From positions 55,971 through 119,970 of the forward strand of contig JAFSAC010000016.1 of NCBI GenBank assembly GCA_017442265.1: a DNA stretch of 64,000 nucleotides, written 5' to 3'. Under the pieces are notes generated by a model that had not been told where the DNA came from, did not search any database, and saw only the letters and a list, made by a program, of their open reading frames with translations. Positions 40,296-50,310 of this stretch are shown piece by piece. The DNA comes from Clostridia bacterium. GTDB taxonomy: Bacteria > Bacillota > Clostridia > Oscillospirales > Acutalibacteraceae. Position 1 is the stretch's first letter, and every line of letters starts with the position of its first letter. Both the position numbers and the translations under genes were made by a program.

Positions 40296-41924
40296 TCAAT
40301 AGATAACGGTTTGACCGTTTACATAATTATTGAACTGGGTGATCGCATTTTCCACGTCGGCGGCACGAACCTGATAGGTTTCGCCGTTGTTGATGACCGC
40401 TGCATATAAGCTGCCGGACAGCTGATAGAATTTTGCCGAGAATACCGGTTTCTGTTCTCCCGTTTTGGTCAGCGAGAGGGAGAACCGCTCCGGCGCATTG
40501 CCGATATCCTTCGAAAGACTGCTATGCCAGTCGATGTCCATAAACACGTTCATCAGGTACCGGAAATTCATGGTGTCGTAGGTTTTGCCGTCGGCGGTCA
40601 CCGTCATATTGGTCTTGGTGCTGGTATCTTCCGGGTTATGGGTCAGGGTAAAGACGGTGGTTTTCCCCGAAACCCCGATCTCCACCTTTTGAAGCTCGGT
40701 GATGTTTTCGAGGAACAGGGTGGAAGCGGCGAGATCGTTGAATTTCAAGGTTGCAAACGGTAACGAGCCCTCCGCTACCAGGTACACGATCGGCCGATCG
40801 TCGATCATCACGTAGTAAGAACTCCCCACCTTATTGCCCAACCGAACGGTATGGGGGGTCAGCTTGCTGTAGGTGGTGACCGTATCGTTGGTGCCCGAAC
40901 CGCCTTCCACCGGGGTGTTGGAGCGCACCGCCAGGGTGAATTCCGCCACCGAATAAGGGTCTTTCAGCCCAAATTCGGACAACTGTGCGGCAGTCGGCCG
41001 TACCGCGGCGACACTCAGCGCATTCAGAGAGGTGAAGGCGGCGAGGTCGGAGGTATGGACGGAGCTCACCCCTTTGGTGTACGGCTTGGTCATAATATAG
41101 GTATAGTACAGATACTTATCGTTATCCTCCGAGGTGACCAGCCGGAAGGAAAATTCATTTCCGGCACGCACTCGTCCGCTGAGCGCCATATCCCGCAGAA
41201 CCACCTCCGACGAAGAGGAGTTGTCGGCGGTCGGGCCGGTAAAGACGGTGGTGCTGATATACTCCAGCGGTTTTAATAGCATCGTTTCAGCGTTTGCTAC
41301 CGGGAGGATGTAGGTTTTTTTGGTTCCCTTTTCCCGGAAATAGTACCCGGTGCCGTCTGGCACCTTTGCGCCCACCTCAAAGGAGTAGGTCGAGTTGTCG
41401 AGATAGGATACCGTGCCGGTAACGGTCGGCTTGTCAAAGCCAAATTCGGTATCTTGATCCAATTCGCCCATATCCCGGGTCGCGGTAAAGGCAGAGAGCA
41501 CCGCCACGATATCGGCGGTATTCAGTTCGTCTACCGGAAAATCCTCGTATCCCTTGACAAACAGTTCGCCGTCCATCTTCACAAACTCCACCTTCGTATT
41601 ATCCGAATGGGTAAGCACGGCGTTGGAGATGACCACCTCTTCCGTTTCAGAGGTCTTGTCCAGAATGGTGATACTCGGGGTGGTGGGATCGGTGAACGGG
41701 TTTTCCGGCTCATCCGCCGGAAACACGAAGATCAGCAGTATAATGAGGGTCGCCAGTACAACAAAAGCGCCGATCAGTGAGAAAAGCAGGACCTTCTTTT
41801 TCTTTTTCGGAGAGAGGGAGACGTCCTCGCGGCTCCGGGCTTTCGGCTCGGCAAAAGCGGCAAAGGGGTCCACGTCGGTTATCTTTTCCTCTTCCGGCAG
41901 ATTATTCAGCTCATCCCGGCTCAT
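40296..41924 (-). CDS. DUF4340 domain-containing membrane-anchored protein
   Basis: 542 residues. A cytoplasmic acidic N terminus, one membrane segment (about 46-70), and a long extracytoplasmic part with repeated DUF4340-type pattern (AVLSAFTATRDMGELDQDTEFGFDKPTVTGTVSYLDN; TYILPVANAETMLLKPLEYI). It is the last gene of a four-gene cluster with an ABC ATPase, permease and GldG-like protein; this set recurs widely in non-gliding bacteria. Start overlaps the GldG-like stop as ATGA. Role unknown. Confidence 0.82.
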   Translation of the reverse strand: MSRDELNNLPEEEKITDVDPFAAFAEPKARSREDVSLSPKKKKKVLLFSLIGAFVVLATLIILLIFVFPADEPENPFTDPTTPSITILDKTSETEEVVISNAVLTHSDNTKVEFVKMDGELFVKGYEDFPVDELNTADIVAVLSAFTATRDMGELDQDTEFGFDKPTVTGTVSYLDNSTYSFEVGAKVPDGTGYYFREKGTKKTYILPVANAETMLLKPLEYISTTVFTGPTADNSSSSEVVLRDMALSGRVRAGNEFSFRLVTSEDNDKYLYYTYIMTKPYTKGVSSVHTSDLAAFTSLNALSVAAVRPTAAQLSEFGLKDPYSVAEFTLAVRSNTPVEGGSGTNDTVTTYSKLTPHTVRLGNKVGSSYYVMIDDRPIVYLVAEGSLPFATLKFNDLAASTLFLENITELQKVEIGVSGKTTVFTLTHNPEDTSTKTNMTVTADGKTYDTMNFRYLMNVFMDIDWHSSLSKDIGNAPERFSLSLTKTGEQKPVFSAKFYQLSGSLYAAVINNGETYQVRAADVENAITQFNNYVNGQTVIY

Positions 41925-43597
41925 AAGTGCCTCCTTTTCAGGAACACGAAGAGACCGATCAGCAGTAAGATAAGCGGTAAGAGAATGGTGAAGAGTACCA
42001 GACCGACCCAGAGCTGGGTGGTGGTCGCAAAGCTGATGGTTTCCTCCTCCATCGATTTGGAAGAAATGTTGATGAGATCGTCCGCACCGGAAAGGGCGGT
42101 CATCACGTCAAGGTACAGGTTTTCATTCTCCACGGTGGTCATGGTGGTGAGCGAGTCGTCCATAGAATACGCACTGCCGCACACGATCACCCGGGTGAGG
42201 GTCTCGGTCTGCAGGGTGTTCTGGAAGCCGTGCTTCACCGATGCTGCCATACCGACAACGGTGCCGTCGTATTCCTGTGCCGTCGGATTGGTATTGTCCT
42301 TGGCATCCTTTAGCGACACCAGTTTTGCCGAATCCGCAAAGGTGACGAGATTGACGCTGTACTGGGTGCTGGTATCGGTTTTTTCTTCCCAATGCGGAAT
42401 GATCTGGCGGGTGTTCACAAACAGCGCCTTGCCGTCCCCGACCCCGTTTTTGGTGAACTCGGTTGCCGGGATGTCCGCAAAGTGGAAGTAAGGGTTGTAG
42501 GAATATACCCGGTTCATATCGGTTTCGGACACGATATTATCGGTCACTTCCAGTCCGTATTCCACCGACAGGAACTCGTACAGGTTGGGGCAATCGGCGG
42601 TCGGGTGGGCAAGCACCAAGAGATTCCGCCCTTCCTTGCCGTCGTTGTGCAGCCACTCGCGAAGCCGCTTTATGCTCTCATCCGAATAGTCGGTGGAGGG
42701 AGCGGGGATAATGGCGCACAGGGTGTTTTTGTTAATTTCCGCCGAGCGGGTCAGGTCCACCTGTTCGATCTCATAGCCGTTGAGGTCGTAGATGCTGGTG
42801 AGGTTGTTCACCACCGAGCCGTCCTCCGAATGACCGGTAAAAATGGTCAAAACACGTTCGGTCTGGCTCTGCACCGTTTGAATCTGGCTGGCGAGCACCT
42901 TCTCCACGTCGGAGGTGGTGATCTCGTAGGTGTAAGAGTCGAAGGAGAAGAGATCATCCATTTTAATGGTTTCACAGCGGTCGCCGTTGATGAACAGAAT
43001 GTCCATTTCCTCCACCGTTTCGCCCTTGTAGGCGGCGTATTGGTTCACCACGGTGGGGTTTAAGTTCATATCGATGAACTTAACCGACACCCGGTTATCC
43101 GAATAGGAGCTATAGAGTTTTAGCGCGTTATAAAACTCGGTGAAGATTTTGGTAAGCGGCTCGTATCCGCCGGTGTAGGATTGTGCGGCGCTGGACTGCG
43201 GATTGGAGAAGGCCTCCTCCGGCATAAACACCGCGATCTCAATGGGGGATTTGACCTTTTTCGCCACCTCGATGCTTTCCTCGCTTAAGGAGAAAGCGCC
43301 GTCGGAAGACAGGTCCACGGTGAACGGAAACCGCTCACCTAAAACGTAAAACACCAGGTTGAACATCAGGGTCAACACCACGACACCCACCGTGATGAGG
43401 GTGGCGGTGCGGCCGTGCCGCAGACGGCGCTTGACGTCTGCCGAGCGCATTCCCTGTTTTTTGAACAGGGAAAATTTTTCTTTTTTGGTCGTCTCCGGTT
43501 CAGCGGCGGCGACTTCGGTGGTTTCCACAGCCGTGTCAACCACTTCGTTCAGTTCTTCCGGCTGTTTGTTATCGGTATTCGGGGTATTGTTATTCAT
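41921..43597 (-). CDS. GldG family protein (ABC-type transport auxiliary)
   Basis: 558 residues. Acidic N-terminal tail, a membrane segment at about 65-90, a soluble domain with FPFTVDLSSDGAFSLSEESIEVAKKVKSPIEIAVFM and LTIFTGHSEDGSV typical of GldG/DUF4350-like proteins, and a C-terminal membrane helix (about 535-555). ATG 43597 has GGAGG ten bases upstream; the frame's earlier start overlaps the permease. Part of the ATPase-permease-GldG-DUF4340 unit. Confidence 0.85.
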   Translation of the reverse strand: MNNNTPNTDNKQPEELNEVVDTAVETTEVAAAEPETTKKEKFSLFKKQGMRSADVKRRLRHGRTATLITVGVVVLTLMFNLVFYVLGERFPFTVDLSSDGAFSLSEESIEVAKKVKSPIEIAVFMPEEAFSNPQSSAAQSYTGGYEPLTKIFTEFYNALKLYSSYSDNRVSVKFIDMNLNPTVVNQYAAYKGETVEEMDILFINGDRCETIKMDDLFSFDSYTYEITTSDVEKVLASQIQTVQSQTERVLTIFTGHSEDGSVVNNLTSIYDLNGYEIEQVDLTRSAEINKNTLCAIIPAPSTDYSDESIKRLREWLHNDGKEGRNLLVLAHPTADCPNLYEFLSVEYGLEVTDNIVSETDMNRVYSYNPYFHFADIPATEFTKNGVGDGKALFVNTRQIIPHWEEKTDTSTQYSVNLVTFADSAKLVSLKDAKDNTNPTAQEYDGTVVGMAASVKHGFQNTLQTETLTRVIVCGSAYSMDDSLTTMTTVENENLYLDVMTALSGADDLINISSKSMEEETISFATTTQLWVGLVLFTILLPLILLLIGLFVFLKRRHL

Positions 43598-43614
43598 ATC
43601 GCTTCCGCCTCCTC

Positions 43615-44325
43615 TCATTTCCATCTCTTCCGATCCAGCACCCGCACGGCGAGGAACAGGAACAACGCCTGCATGCTGAGGAAAAAGATGATGTTGTCAT
43701 ACCGGATAAGTCCGGAGGTGAAATTGGTGTACCGGGTGTTGACCGACAGGAAGGCAAGCACCTTGTTTAACCACTCGACCCCCTGAAAAACGCCGCCCAC
43801 CTGATCCAACAGGATGAGTAAGAAGGAGATAGCGAAGGTGCCGATCGCCGCGATAAACTGGCTTTCGGTGAGGCAGGAGATGAGCAGACCGATCGCAATG
43901 ACCATACCGCCCAGAAGGATAATGCCGAAGTAGTTACCGAAGATCACCAGCCATTCGGGGGTGGTTTTGGTAGCGATGATGATCGCAAACACCAGGGTGA
44001 TCGCCATGCTCATCGCAAACAGTAGCAGCGCCGCCAAAAATTTACCGACCACCAAAGCGGTGAGACTGGTGGGAGCGGTGAACAGCGCTTGGTCGGTTTT
44101 TTGCCGTTTTTCATCGCTGAACAGCCGCATGGTGAGTACCGGCAGCACCAGCAGCATCACCACCGTATACAGACTGTTATACACGTAACTCAGCGACACT
44201 GCGCCGTAGGACATATTATACGCAAAGAAGGACCAGCCGGCAAAGAGGAACACCACCGCCAGCACGATGTAGCCGAGCGGGGAGGTAAAATACGAGCGAA
44301 GCTCTTTTTTGAAGATCGCACTCAT
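43615..44325 (-). CDS. ABC-2 type permease (GldF-like)
   Basis: 236 residues with six hydrophobic segments. It begins AIFKKELRSYFTSPLGYIVLAVVFLFAGW and has LPVLTMRLFSDEKRQKTDQALFTAPTSLTALVVGKF, which are standard for ABC-2/GldF permeases. Its start overlaps the stop of the ATPase gene (ATGA), so ATPase and permease are made together. Confidence 0.9.
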   Translation of the reverse strand: MSAIFKKELRSYFTSPLGYIVLAVVFLFAGWSFFAYNMSYGAVSLSYVYNSLYTVVMLLVLPVLTMRLFSDEKRQKTDQALFTAPTSLTALVVGKFLAALLLFAMSMAITLVFAIIIATKTTPEWLVIFGNYFGIILLGGMVIAIGLLISCLTESQFIAAIGTFAISFLLILLDQVGGVFQGVEWLNKVLAFLSVNTRYTNFTSGLIRYDNIIFFLSMQALFLFLAVRVLDRKRWK

Positions 44326-45284
44326 TTTGCTTTCCCTCCTTTTTTACTCGCAAAGTTTTCGGACGTGAGGGACATAAAGATGTCCTCCAGCGACCGCTCC
44401 ATAGAATGGGAGGAGAGGAGCGCAAAGCCCCGGTCGGACAGCCGTTTAAAGAGATCGTAACGGATATCCGCTCCCGCATTCAGTTCGATCGCGAAATCGG
44501 TGGTACCGGCCTCCCGGGAGGTGATCGCGGTCACCGTTTTCACCCCGTCGATGCCGTTGATGAGCTTTTCCACCTCAAACGCCGGGCCGGCGACCCGCAC
44601 CATTAAGCGACGGTCGGAGGAATATTCCCGGATGAGGTTTTCGGTGGTATCGTCGGCGACGATCTTACCGCCGCTGATGATGACCAGCCGGTCACACACC
44701 GCTTCCACCTCCGGCAGAATGTGGGAGGAGAGGATAATGGTGTGCCGTTTGCCGAGCGCCTTGATGAGTGACCGGATCTCGATGATCTGGGACGGATCAA
44801 GACCGACGGTCGGTTCGTCCAGCACCAAAACCGGCGGATTGCCGATGAGCGCTTGCGCCATACCGACACGCTGACGGTAACCTTTGGATAGGTTTTTGAT
44901 CAGCCGGCCGTACACGTTTTCGATCTTCATGATCTGGCAGATCTCTTTGATGTGCTGGGCGCGGGGCAGGGTGCATTTTTTCAGGTTGTACATAAAGTTT
45001 AAGTACTCCCGCACCGTCATATCCAGGTAAAGCGGCGGCAGCTCCGGCAGATAGCCGATGTTGGCCTTGGCGGCATTGGGGTCCTCCAGAATATCATAGC
45101 CGCTGATCTTTACCGATCCGTCGGACGAAGACAGATAACCGGTCAGGATATTCATGGTGGTGGATTTTCCGGCGCCGTTCGGGCCGAGAAAACCGAGGAT
45201 CTCGCCTTCGTTTACGTGAAAGCTGATATGATCCACCGCACAATGTGCGCCATAATTTTTGGTTAGATTGTTAACCTCGATCAT
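44322..45284 (-). CDS. ABC transporter ATP-binding protein (GldA-like)
   Basis: 320 residues. Walker A GPNGAGKST near residue 40, signature LSKGYRQRVGMAQAL near 135, Walker B VLVLDEPTVGLDP near 155, and switch His in SSHILPEVEAVCD. The extra ~90 residues at the C terminus are usual for ABC-2 partners. First gene of the four-gene cluster to 40296. Confidence 0.92.
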   Translation of the reverse strand: MIEVNNLTKNYGAHCAVDHISFHVNEGEILGFLGPNGAGKSTTMNILTGYLSSSDGSVKISGYDILEDPNAAKANIGYLPELPPLYLDMTVREYLNFMYNLKKCTLPRAQHIKEICQIMKIENVYGRLIKNLSKGYRQRVGMAQALIGNPPVLVLDEPTVGLDPSQIIEIRSLIKALGKRHTIILSSHILPEVEAVCDRLVIISGGKIVADDTTENLIREYSSDRRLMVRVAGPAFEVEKLINGIDGVKTVTAITSREAGTTDFAIELNAGADIRYDLFKRLSDRGFALLSSHSMERSLEDIFMSLTSENFASKKGGKAK

Positions 45285-45370
45285 GGGTTTTTAGTCCTCC
45301 TGTTTTTAAATTTATACGCAATTCCATATTACAGGAAAAAGAGTACGAGTTTGTAAAGAGTGTGTAAAGA

Positions 45371-46645
45371 TTACCGGATACGGTTCATGGTCAACCCGGT
45401 GATGAGCTTCGGATAGAAGTAGGTGGACTTCTGCGGCATCTTTTCTCCTGCGGCGGCCACCTCTCCGATTTCGGATACCCGGGTGGGATTGAGCAGGAAA
45501 CAGGCGTTAGCCACCCCCGTCTTGACCGCCTCGATCGCCTCGTCAGCATCCCGGGTGTAGGACAGGTTGATCTGTTTTGCCATGTTCTCTTTGTCGATCT
45601 TTAATAATCGCTCCAAAATGAGGGTGTGCAGGACGGTGACGTCCAACTGACGGGATACCGGCGACAGATCGGGCAGCAGCTCATTCATCACCGCAACGTC
45701 CTTCAAGGTGAGAAGGGCAGTAACGCTTTCACTCACAAATCCGAACGCCTTCTGATGCGCGGCATACGCACGGTTTAGTCCCTCGTCCAGTTTTTCGATC
45801 GGCATTTTTTCTACCGTGAAATAATCGGCGCAGGCACAAAGCAGGTTTTCCGCCGAGAAATCGGACAGATCCCGGAGCATCCGGTGGGTGGGATATACCA
45901 CCAGTCCCGGGTGGCTCATCTCCACCAGCATCATCATACAGTAATCGGCATCCGGGCAGGTCTCCCCCTGCTCCTGTAACCAGCGGCGGTAGTTGAGCGC
46001 CGTTTCATACCGATGATGTCCGTCGGCGATATACAGTTTTTTGTCCTCAAACGCTTTGGTAATAGCGGCGGTCTTTTCCGGATCGGTGACCGCCCACAGC
46101 CGGTGGGTCAGCCCCTCGTCGTCGGTAAACTCGCTCACGGGAGCATCTCCCTCTACCAGCCGCATCACGTCGTGAATGGGAGAATCCGGCTCCTCTGCCC
46201 GGTACAGCGAATAAATGTCGCTGAAATTACACCCGGTCGCCTGCATCAACTGCAGACGGTCGGCTTTGGCTTTGGAGAGGGTTTCCTCGTGCGGCAGAAC
46301 CACCCCGTCGGAAAACTCCCGAAGCTGTACCCGGCCGACCAGTCCGGCAATATGCTTTTGCTCCCCGGCATCGGTGAAGGTGATATCATACACGTAAAAG
46401 GCGGGTGCTTCGTCCTCGGCCAAAATACCCTCTTTCAGCCAGTTTTTCAGCGTTTCTCCGGCGACCGTGTACGGATTTTCGCCGTCCCGCGGGAGTTCCA
46501 GCCGGATGATGTTATGAGGATTGGTACTCAGATACGCTTTTCGTTGCTCCTCCGAAATGATATCGTAGGGCGGGCAGGCGAGCGCTTTTAAGTCGCCGGC
46601 CTTTTCGGTGTACCGCAGGGCGCGGTAGGGAATCACGTGAGCCAT
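45371..46645 (-). CDS. DUF1015 family protein
   Basis: 424 residues. Family blocks: IPYRALRYT at the start, LACPPYDIISEEQRKAYLSTNPHNIIRLELP, LPHEETLSKAKADRLQLM, and YIADGHHRYETALNYR with a conserved HHR-type motif. The family is widespread, often near serine biosynthesis genes, but without an assigned reaction. ATG 46645 with AAGGA is the supported start; the longer frame would run into the kinase-like gene. Last of a four-gene stretch with DnaD, DnaI and a pseudokinase. Confidence 0.88.
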   Translation of the reverse strand: MAHVIPYRALRYTEKAGDLKALACPPYDIISEEQRKAYLSTNPHNIIRLELPRDGENPYTVAGETLKNWLKEGILAEDEAPAFYVYDITFTDAGEQKHIAGLVGRVQLREFSDGVVLPHEETLSKAKADRLQLMQATGCNFSDIYSLYRAEEPDSPIHDVMRLVEGDAPVSEFTDDEGLTHRLWAVTDPEKTAAITKAFEDKKLYIADGHHRYETALNYRRWLQEQGETCPDADYCMMMLVEMSHPGLVVYPTHRMLRDLSDFSAENLLCACADYFTVEKMPIEKLDEGLNRAYAAHQKAFGFVSESVTALLTLKDVAVMNELLPDLSPVSRQLDVTVLHTLILERLLKIDKENMAKQINLSYTRDADEAIEAVKTGVANACFLLNPTRVSEIGEVAAAGEKMPQKSTYFYPKLITGLTMNRIR

Positions 46646-46664
46646 AAAGCAGATCCTTTCTCTA

Positions 46665-48302
46665 TCAATCGGTTTCGGTGGTATCGGTTTCTTCGGGGAG
46701 CTCAACGTTGCTCACCCGGAGGGTGACGGTGTCACCCATTAACAGCTCGGTGCCGGCCACCGGATCGGTGCCGTCTACGAGCCCTTTATCGAATTTGGAC
46801 ACGTTGACCGGGAGCGACTCTACGTTAAAGCCGAGTGCTTTGAGGTATTTGGTTGCATACTCCTCCGGCCATTCGGTCACGTTCGGCACGACCAGCTTTT
46901 CGGAACCGAGACTGATGACCACCCGAATGGTGGTTCCCGGCTCGGCGCTTTCTCCCGCTTTGGGTTCCTGGGAGAGAATGGTGCCGCGCTCCTGCTTTTC
47001 GTCGTACTTCATATACGAAATTTCCAGCTTAAATTCGCCGGCAATGGATTCGTTCTTTTTGGTGTAATAATCCTCCCCGAGCAGGTTCGGCACCGCAAAT
47101 ACGGTGGATGGATCGAGGTAGGTGGGGGCGGTGGTGGGTGCCGTTGTGGTGGTGACCGGCGGCAGATCGTCGGAGAGGTCCCCCTGCGGCTCTTTGCCGG
47201 GGAACAGAATGGTCAGCACGATACCGGCTAAAACAGCCAGTACCGCGAATACCGCGATCCCGATGTATAAAGGATAACGGCTCTTTTTCTTATCCTCAGG
47301 GGAGATCTCCGCTTCCTCCTGGTCCTCTAAAAGGGCATTGACCGCCGGCTCGGCAGACAGCGCCGCCCGCAGGTCCTCTACCGACCCTAAGCGTTTTTCC
47401 AGATCCGGTTGCAGTGCATTGAACAGCGCCATACCGACACTTTCCGGCAGTTCCTCCGCCACGTCTGCCGGCAGGAACAGGTCCTGTGAGCCACGTACCC
47501 GGCGAGGGGCTTCGGGCGGGGTGGTGCCGGTCAAGGTATAGAAAATGGTGGCGGCGAGCCCATATACGTCGGCCTGCGCCCCGCAGGTGCGCCCGGCAAC
47601 GTACTGTTCCGGCGCCGAATACCCGGCGGAGAGGTGAGGTTTCAAGGGAGAGCCGGTGGTGCGGGCTTCCGGGATCGCAAAGCTGCGAAGCCGAAGCTTG
47701 CCGTCCGGGGCGACCAGAATGGTGTCCGGGCTGATCGCCAGGTGGTAGATACCGGCGCGGTGCAGGGTGGACACGGTGGTCATCAACTGCATAAACAGCG
47801 GGCGTACCTCAGTCCAGCTCATCCGTCCGCCACGGGTTTTGAGGGTCCGGGACAGCGAACGGCCTTCACAGTAATCGTAGATCGCGTATACGGTATCCTT
47901 CTCGGTGAAAATATCGTACAGCGGCAGGATAGAGGGCAGGTCCTTCATTTTGGCGATCGCCCGCACGTTGGCGTAAAAGCTGTCGCGGCAGGCATTAAAA
48001 TCGTCCTCTTTGCCCTCTGCCGGCACCACCGTTCCGTCCTCTAACCGGCGGGACAGGGTCTCAGGAAAATATTCCCGGATGAATACCGGGCTTTTCAAAA
48101 GCAGATCGTAGCCGATGTAGATGCAGGCATCTCCGTAGGTGCCCAGCGCCCGCCCGACCAGATAATGCTCGGACAGTACCGTCTTAGCGGCGAGATACCC
48201 GGCGGGATTTTTGCGGTTGACTGGATAGTTACAGCGGGGGCAGGTCTCGTCCTTTTCGGTGAGCGGTTGCATACAGCTCAAACAGCGGTTGGTGTTTTCC
48301 AT
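46665..48302 (-). CDS. Zinc-ribbon / pseudokinase / PASTA membrane protein
   Basis: 545 residues. Order: a zinc ribbon (CLSC at 7-10, CPRC at 21-24), a protein-kinase-like fold (about 45-310), a membrane helix (about 345-370), a Thr/Pro linker and two PASTA repeats (about 395-540). The kinase looks inactive: the VAIK lysine is Arg76 (VFIRE), the HRD motif is HLA (187-189), and the DFG aspartate is missing (RSFA, 206-209), though APEQY is kept. PASTA domains bind peptidoglycan or muropeptides, so this may be a cell-wall sensor that signals without phosphorylating. It lies in a row with dnaI/dnaD-like genes. Confidence 0.85.
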   Translation of the reverse strand: MENTNRCLSCMQPLTEKDETCPRCNYPVNRKNPAGYLAAKTVLSEHYLVGRALGTYGDACIYIGYDLLLKSPVFIREYFPETLSRRLEDGTVVPAEGKEDDFNACRDSFYANVRAIAKMKDLPSILPLYDIFTEKDTVYAIYDYCEGRSLSRTLKTRGGRMSWTEVRPLFMQLMTTVSTLHRAGIYHLAISPDTILVAPDGKLRLRSFAIPEARTTGSPLKPHLSAGYSAPEQYVAGRTCGAQADVYGLAATIFYTLTGTTPPEAPRRVRGSQDLFLPADVAEELPESVGMALFNALQPDLEKRLGSVEDLRAALSAEPAVNALLEDQEEAEISPEDKKKSRYPLYIGIAVFAVLAVLAGIVLTILFPGKEPQGDLSDDLPPVTTTTAPTTAPTYLDPSTVFAVPNLLGEDYYTKKNESIAGEFKLEISYMKYDEKQERGTILSQEPKAGESAEPGTTIRVVISLGSEKLVVPNVTEWPEEYATKYLKALGFNVESLPVNVSKFDKGLVDGTDPVAGTELLMGDTVTLRVSNVELPEETDTTETD

Positions 48303-48319
48303 AATATAACGATCTCCTT

Positions 48320-49312
48320 TCAGCGATGCTCGGTCATTTGGCGCTCACGTTTTTGTTGCCGGATATCCTTGCCGACAAACAAAAGCGGTTCAAATGCGCC
48401 GGTGATGCGGGACACGATCTGATCTCCGTACCGATCCTGCAATCCTTCCTGGGTCAGGTTGGTGCTGATGACGGTGGGCAGACGGTCAAGCAAACGGGTG
48501 TTGATGATCGAATAGAGTGATGCGGTGCAAAAGCTGGTTTCAAACTCGGTTCCGAGATCGTCCAGCACCAGCAGATCACAGGTCATCGCCAGTTCCTCGG
48601 TGTTGCCGCTCTCCCGTCCGAAATGCTCCTTTTCCAGCATACTGAACAAACGTCCTGCCGGCTGATACATCACCTGATAGCCGGCCTCTGCCGCCGCTGA
48701 AGCAATGGCGAGCGACAGGTGGGTCTTCCCGGTGCCGGTCGGTCCGCGCAACAGCAAAGAGGGAACGGTCAGATCAAAATTCTCGGCGTACTGCCGGCAG
48801 AAATCAAATACCCGCCGCATCCTCTCCCGCGGGGACAGTCCGTGTCCCGTAGGGGTGTCGTCGTAGAAGGACAGGTCTAAATCCTCAAACCGGGCGGGGG
48901 TATCGGTCAATCCCTTGCAGATCTGCCGGGAGGATAATTCCTTCATCAGTTGGATCAGGCAGGAGCAGGTTTTTCCGTGATGATACCCGGTGTCGTGACA
49001 GAGCGCACAAACCGGCTTCGGCTCGAAATTCACCGCCGTTTCTCCGGCTTTTTGGAGAATCCCCGCCATTTCCTGCTGCAGGGCTTCATTTTCGGTCTGA
49101 ATGGAGCGAACCGTTTCCCGGATATCGCCGCCGGCTAAAATCGCTTTGGATAATTTCATTCCGGTATCCGCCAGCGCTTGCTCGATCTCCAGCAGACGGG
49201 GATACTGCAGTACCATTCGTTGCCGCAGGGCATGTGCTTCGGCGAGCGCCTTTTCCCGGCGGCTTTCGAGCTTCTGCATTGCCTCTTCAAAGACAGCACG
49301 GCTGTAAGACAT
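48320..49312 (-). CDS. DnaC/DnaI-type helicase loader ATPase
   Basis: 330 residues. A helical N terminus, a cysteine cluster (CALCHDTGYHHGKTCSC, about 100-117) that likely binds zinc as in DnaI, and an AAA+ domain with Walker A LLRGPTGTGKTHLSLAIAS near residue 190 and Walker B LLVLDDLGTEF. DnaI loads the replicative helicase at origins and restarts. ATG 49312, seven bases after AAGGAG, is preferred to the GTG at 49321. It directly follows a DnaD-domain gene. Confidence 0.88.
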   Translation of the reverse strand: MSYSRAVFEEAMQKLESRREKALAEAHALRQRMVLQYPRLLEIEQALADTGMKLSKAILAGGDIRETVRSIQTENEALQQEMAGILQKAGETAVNFEPKPVCALCHDTGYHHGKTCSCLIQLMKELSSRQICKGLTDTPARFEDLDLSFYDDTPTGHGLSPRERMRRVFDFCRQYAENFDLTVPSLLLRGPTGTGKTHLSLAIASAAAEAGYQVMYQPAGRLFSMLEKEHFGRESGNTEELAMTCDLLVLDDLGTEFETSFCTASLYSIINTRLLDRLPTVISTNLTQEGLQDRYGDQIVSRITGAFEPLLFVGKDIRQQKRERQMTEHR

Positions 49313-49317
49313 TCCGG

Positions 49318-50310
49318 TCACTCCTTTCTTGTTGTTAAGGTGGGGACGTAATCCTCCAGCATTTCTTCATAGCTTTTCAGATCCAACGAGCTTTTCTCGT
49401 TTTCGTCCCGTCGTTTTTGCCGCCGCTTCCCGGCGGCGGTCTGTTTTTCAAAGGTTTTGGCGGCGGCTACAGGATCGGTGATCCCTTCCTCGTGCCAGCC
49501 GGCCAGAATGGCGTTAGCGTAGGGGATGAGGGGTTTGGTGGTTTTCGCCGCCTGTTCGAGGGCTAAAGCAATCAATTCCTCCGGCAGATGCCACACGTAT
49601 AACCAGGTGTGCGCCAGCCCCTTTTGCTGGAAGGTAAGCTCCCGTGCCTTACCGGTCAGCTTTTGCACCCGGGTGGCCGCATCGTCCAGCTGTTCCATAA
49701 AGAGAAGATGCTCTTCGGCGGCGGCGAGGGTGACGATCCCTTCGTCTGCCCAATTCAGCGCTACCTTTTCGATGTACCGCATATTCCCCTTTCCGCGGGC
49801 GACCGCATAGCCGACCACCATCATAATGACGGCGGCGGGGATGCCGGCGGTATCGTATAAATACAAAAGGGTCTCCATATTCCCGTGGGTGATCGGGCGA
49901 CCGAGCCGGACCGACACGTCCGAAAGCAGGGAGGCAAACTCCCGGCTTTCCTTTTGCCGGCGGATGACGTCCTTCATCTGCGGACGGCTGACCGACGGAA
50001 GCGGGGTCGGTGTCTCTTCGGTCGTTTCGGTCACCGGTGCGGATACCGGCGGCTTTTGCTCCGGTATCACCCCGTCGGAAAGCAACACCTGGTTTTCGAT
50101 CCAGTATTGCATCGCCTCTTTCACCGCCGCTTCCGGCTTTCTCACCGCTTTGGCGCAGGCGCCGGCATCAAAGGTGTCGGTATTCTGTGCGGCAAACCAA
50201 AGAAGCACTTTGAGCTGTAACGGACCGGCGAGGATCAGATGCCTTTCCGCGATTTCGGCGGGTAACACGCATACCCGGCTTAACAATTTTGAATTCCAGC
50301 AAAGGTTCAT
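49318..50310 (-). CDS. DnaD domain-containing replication protein
   Basis: 330 residues. N-terminal winged-helix region (LPAEIAERHLILAGPLQLKVLLWFAAQ) and a C-terminal DnaD domain (LGRPITHGNMETLLYLYDTAGIPAAVIMMVVGYAVARGK, then YIEKVALNWADEGI) followed by a basic tail. DnaD/DnaB-type proteins remodel origin DNA and help DnaI load helicase. ATG 50310 with GGAGGCGGGG is chosen over a frame that extends 40 residues upstream without a ribosome site. Confidence 0.87.
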   Translation of the reverse strand: MNLCWNSKLLSRVCVLPAEIAERHLILAGPLQLKVLLWFAAQNTDTFDAGACAKAVRKPEAAVKEAMQYWIENQVLLSDGVIPEQKPPVSAPVTETTEETPTPLPSVSRPQMKDVIRRQKESREFASLLSDVSVRLGRPITHGNMETLLYLYDTAGIPAAVIMMVVGYAVARGKGNMRYIEKVALNWADEGIVTLAAAEEHLLFMEQLDDAATRVQKLTGKARELTFQQKGLAHTWLYVWHLPEELIALALEQAAKTTKPLIPYANAILAGWHEEGITDPVAAAKTFEKQTAAGKRRQKRRDENEKSSLDLKSYEEMLEDYVPTLTTRKE

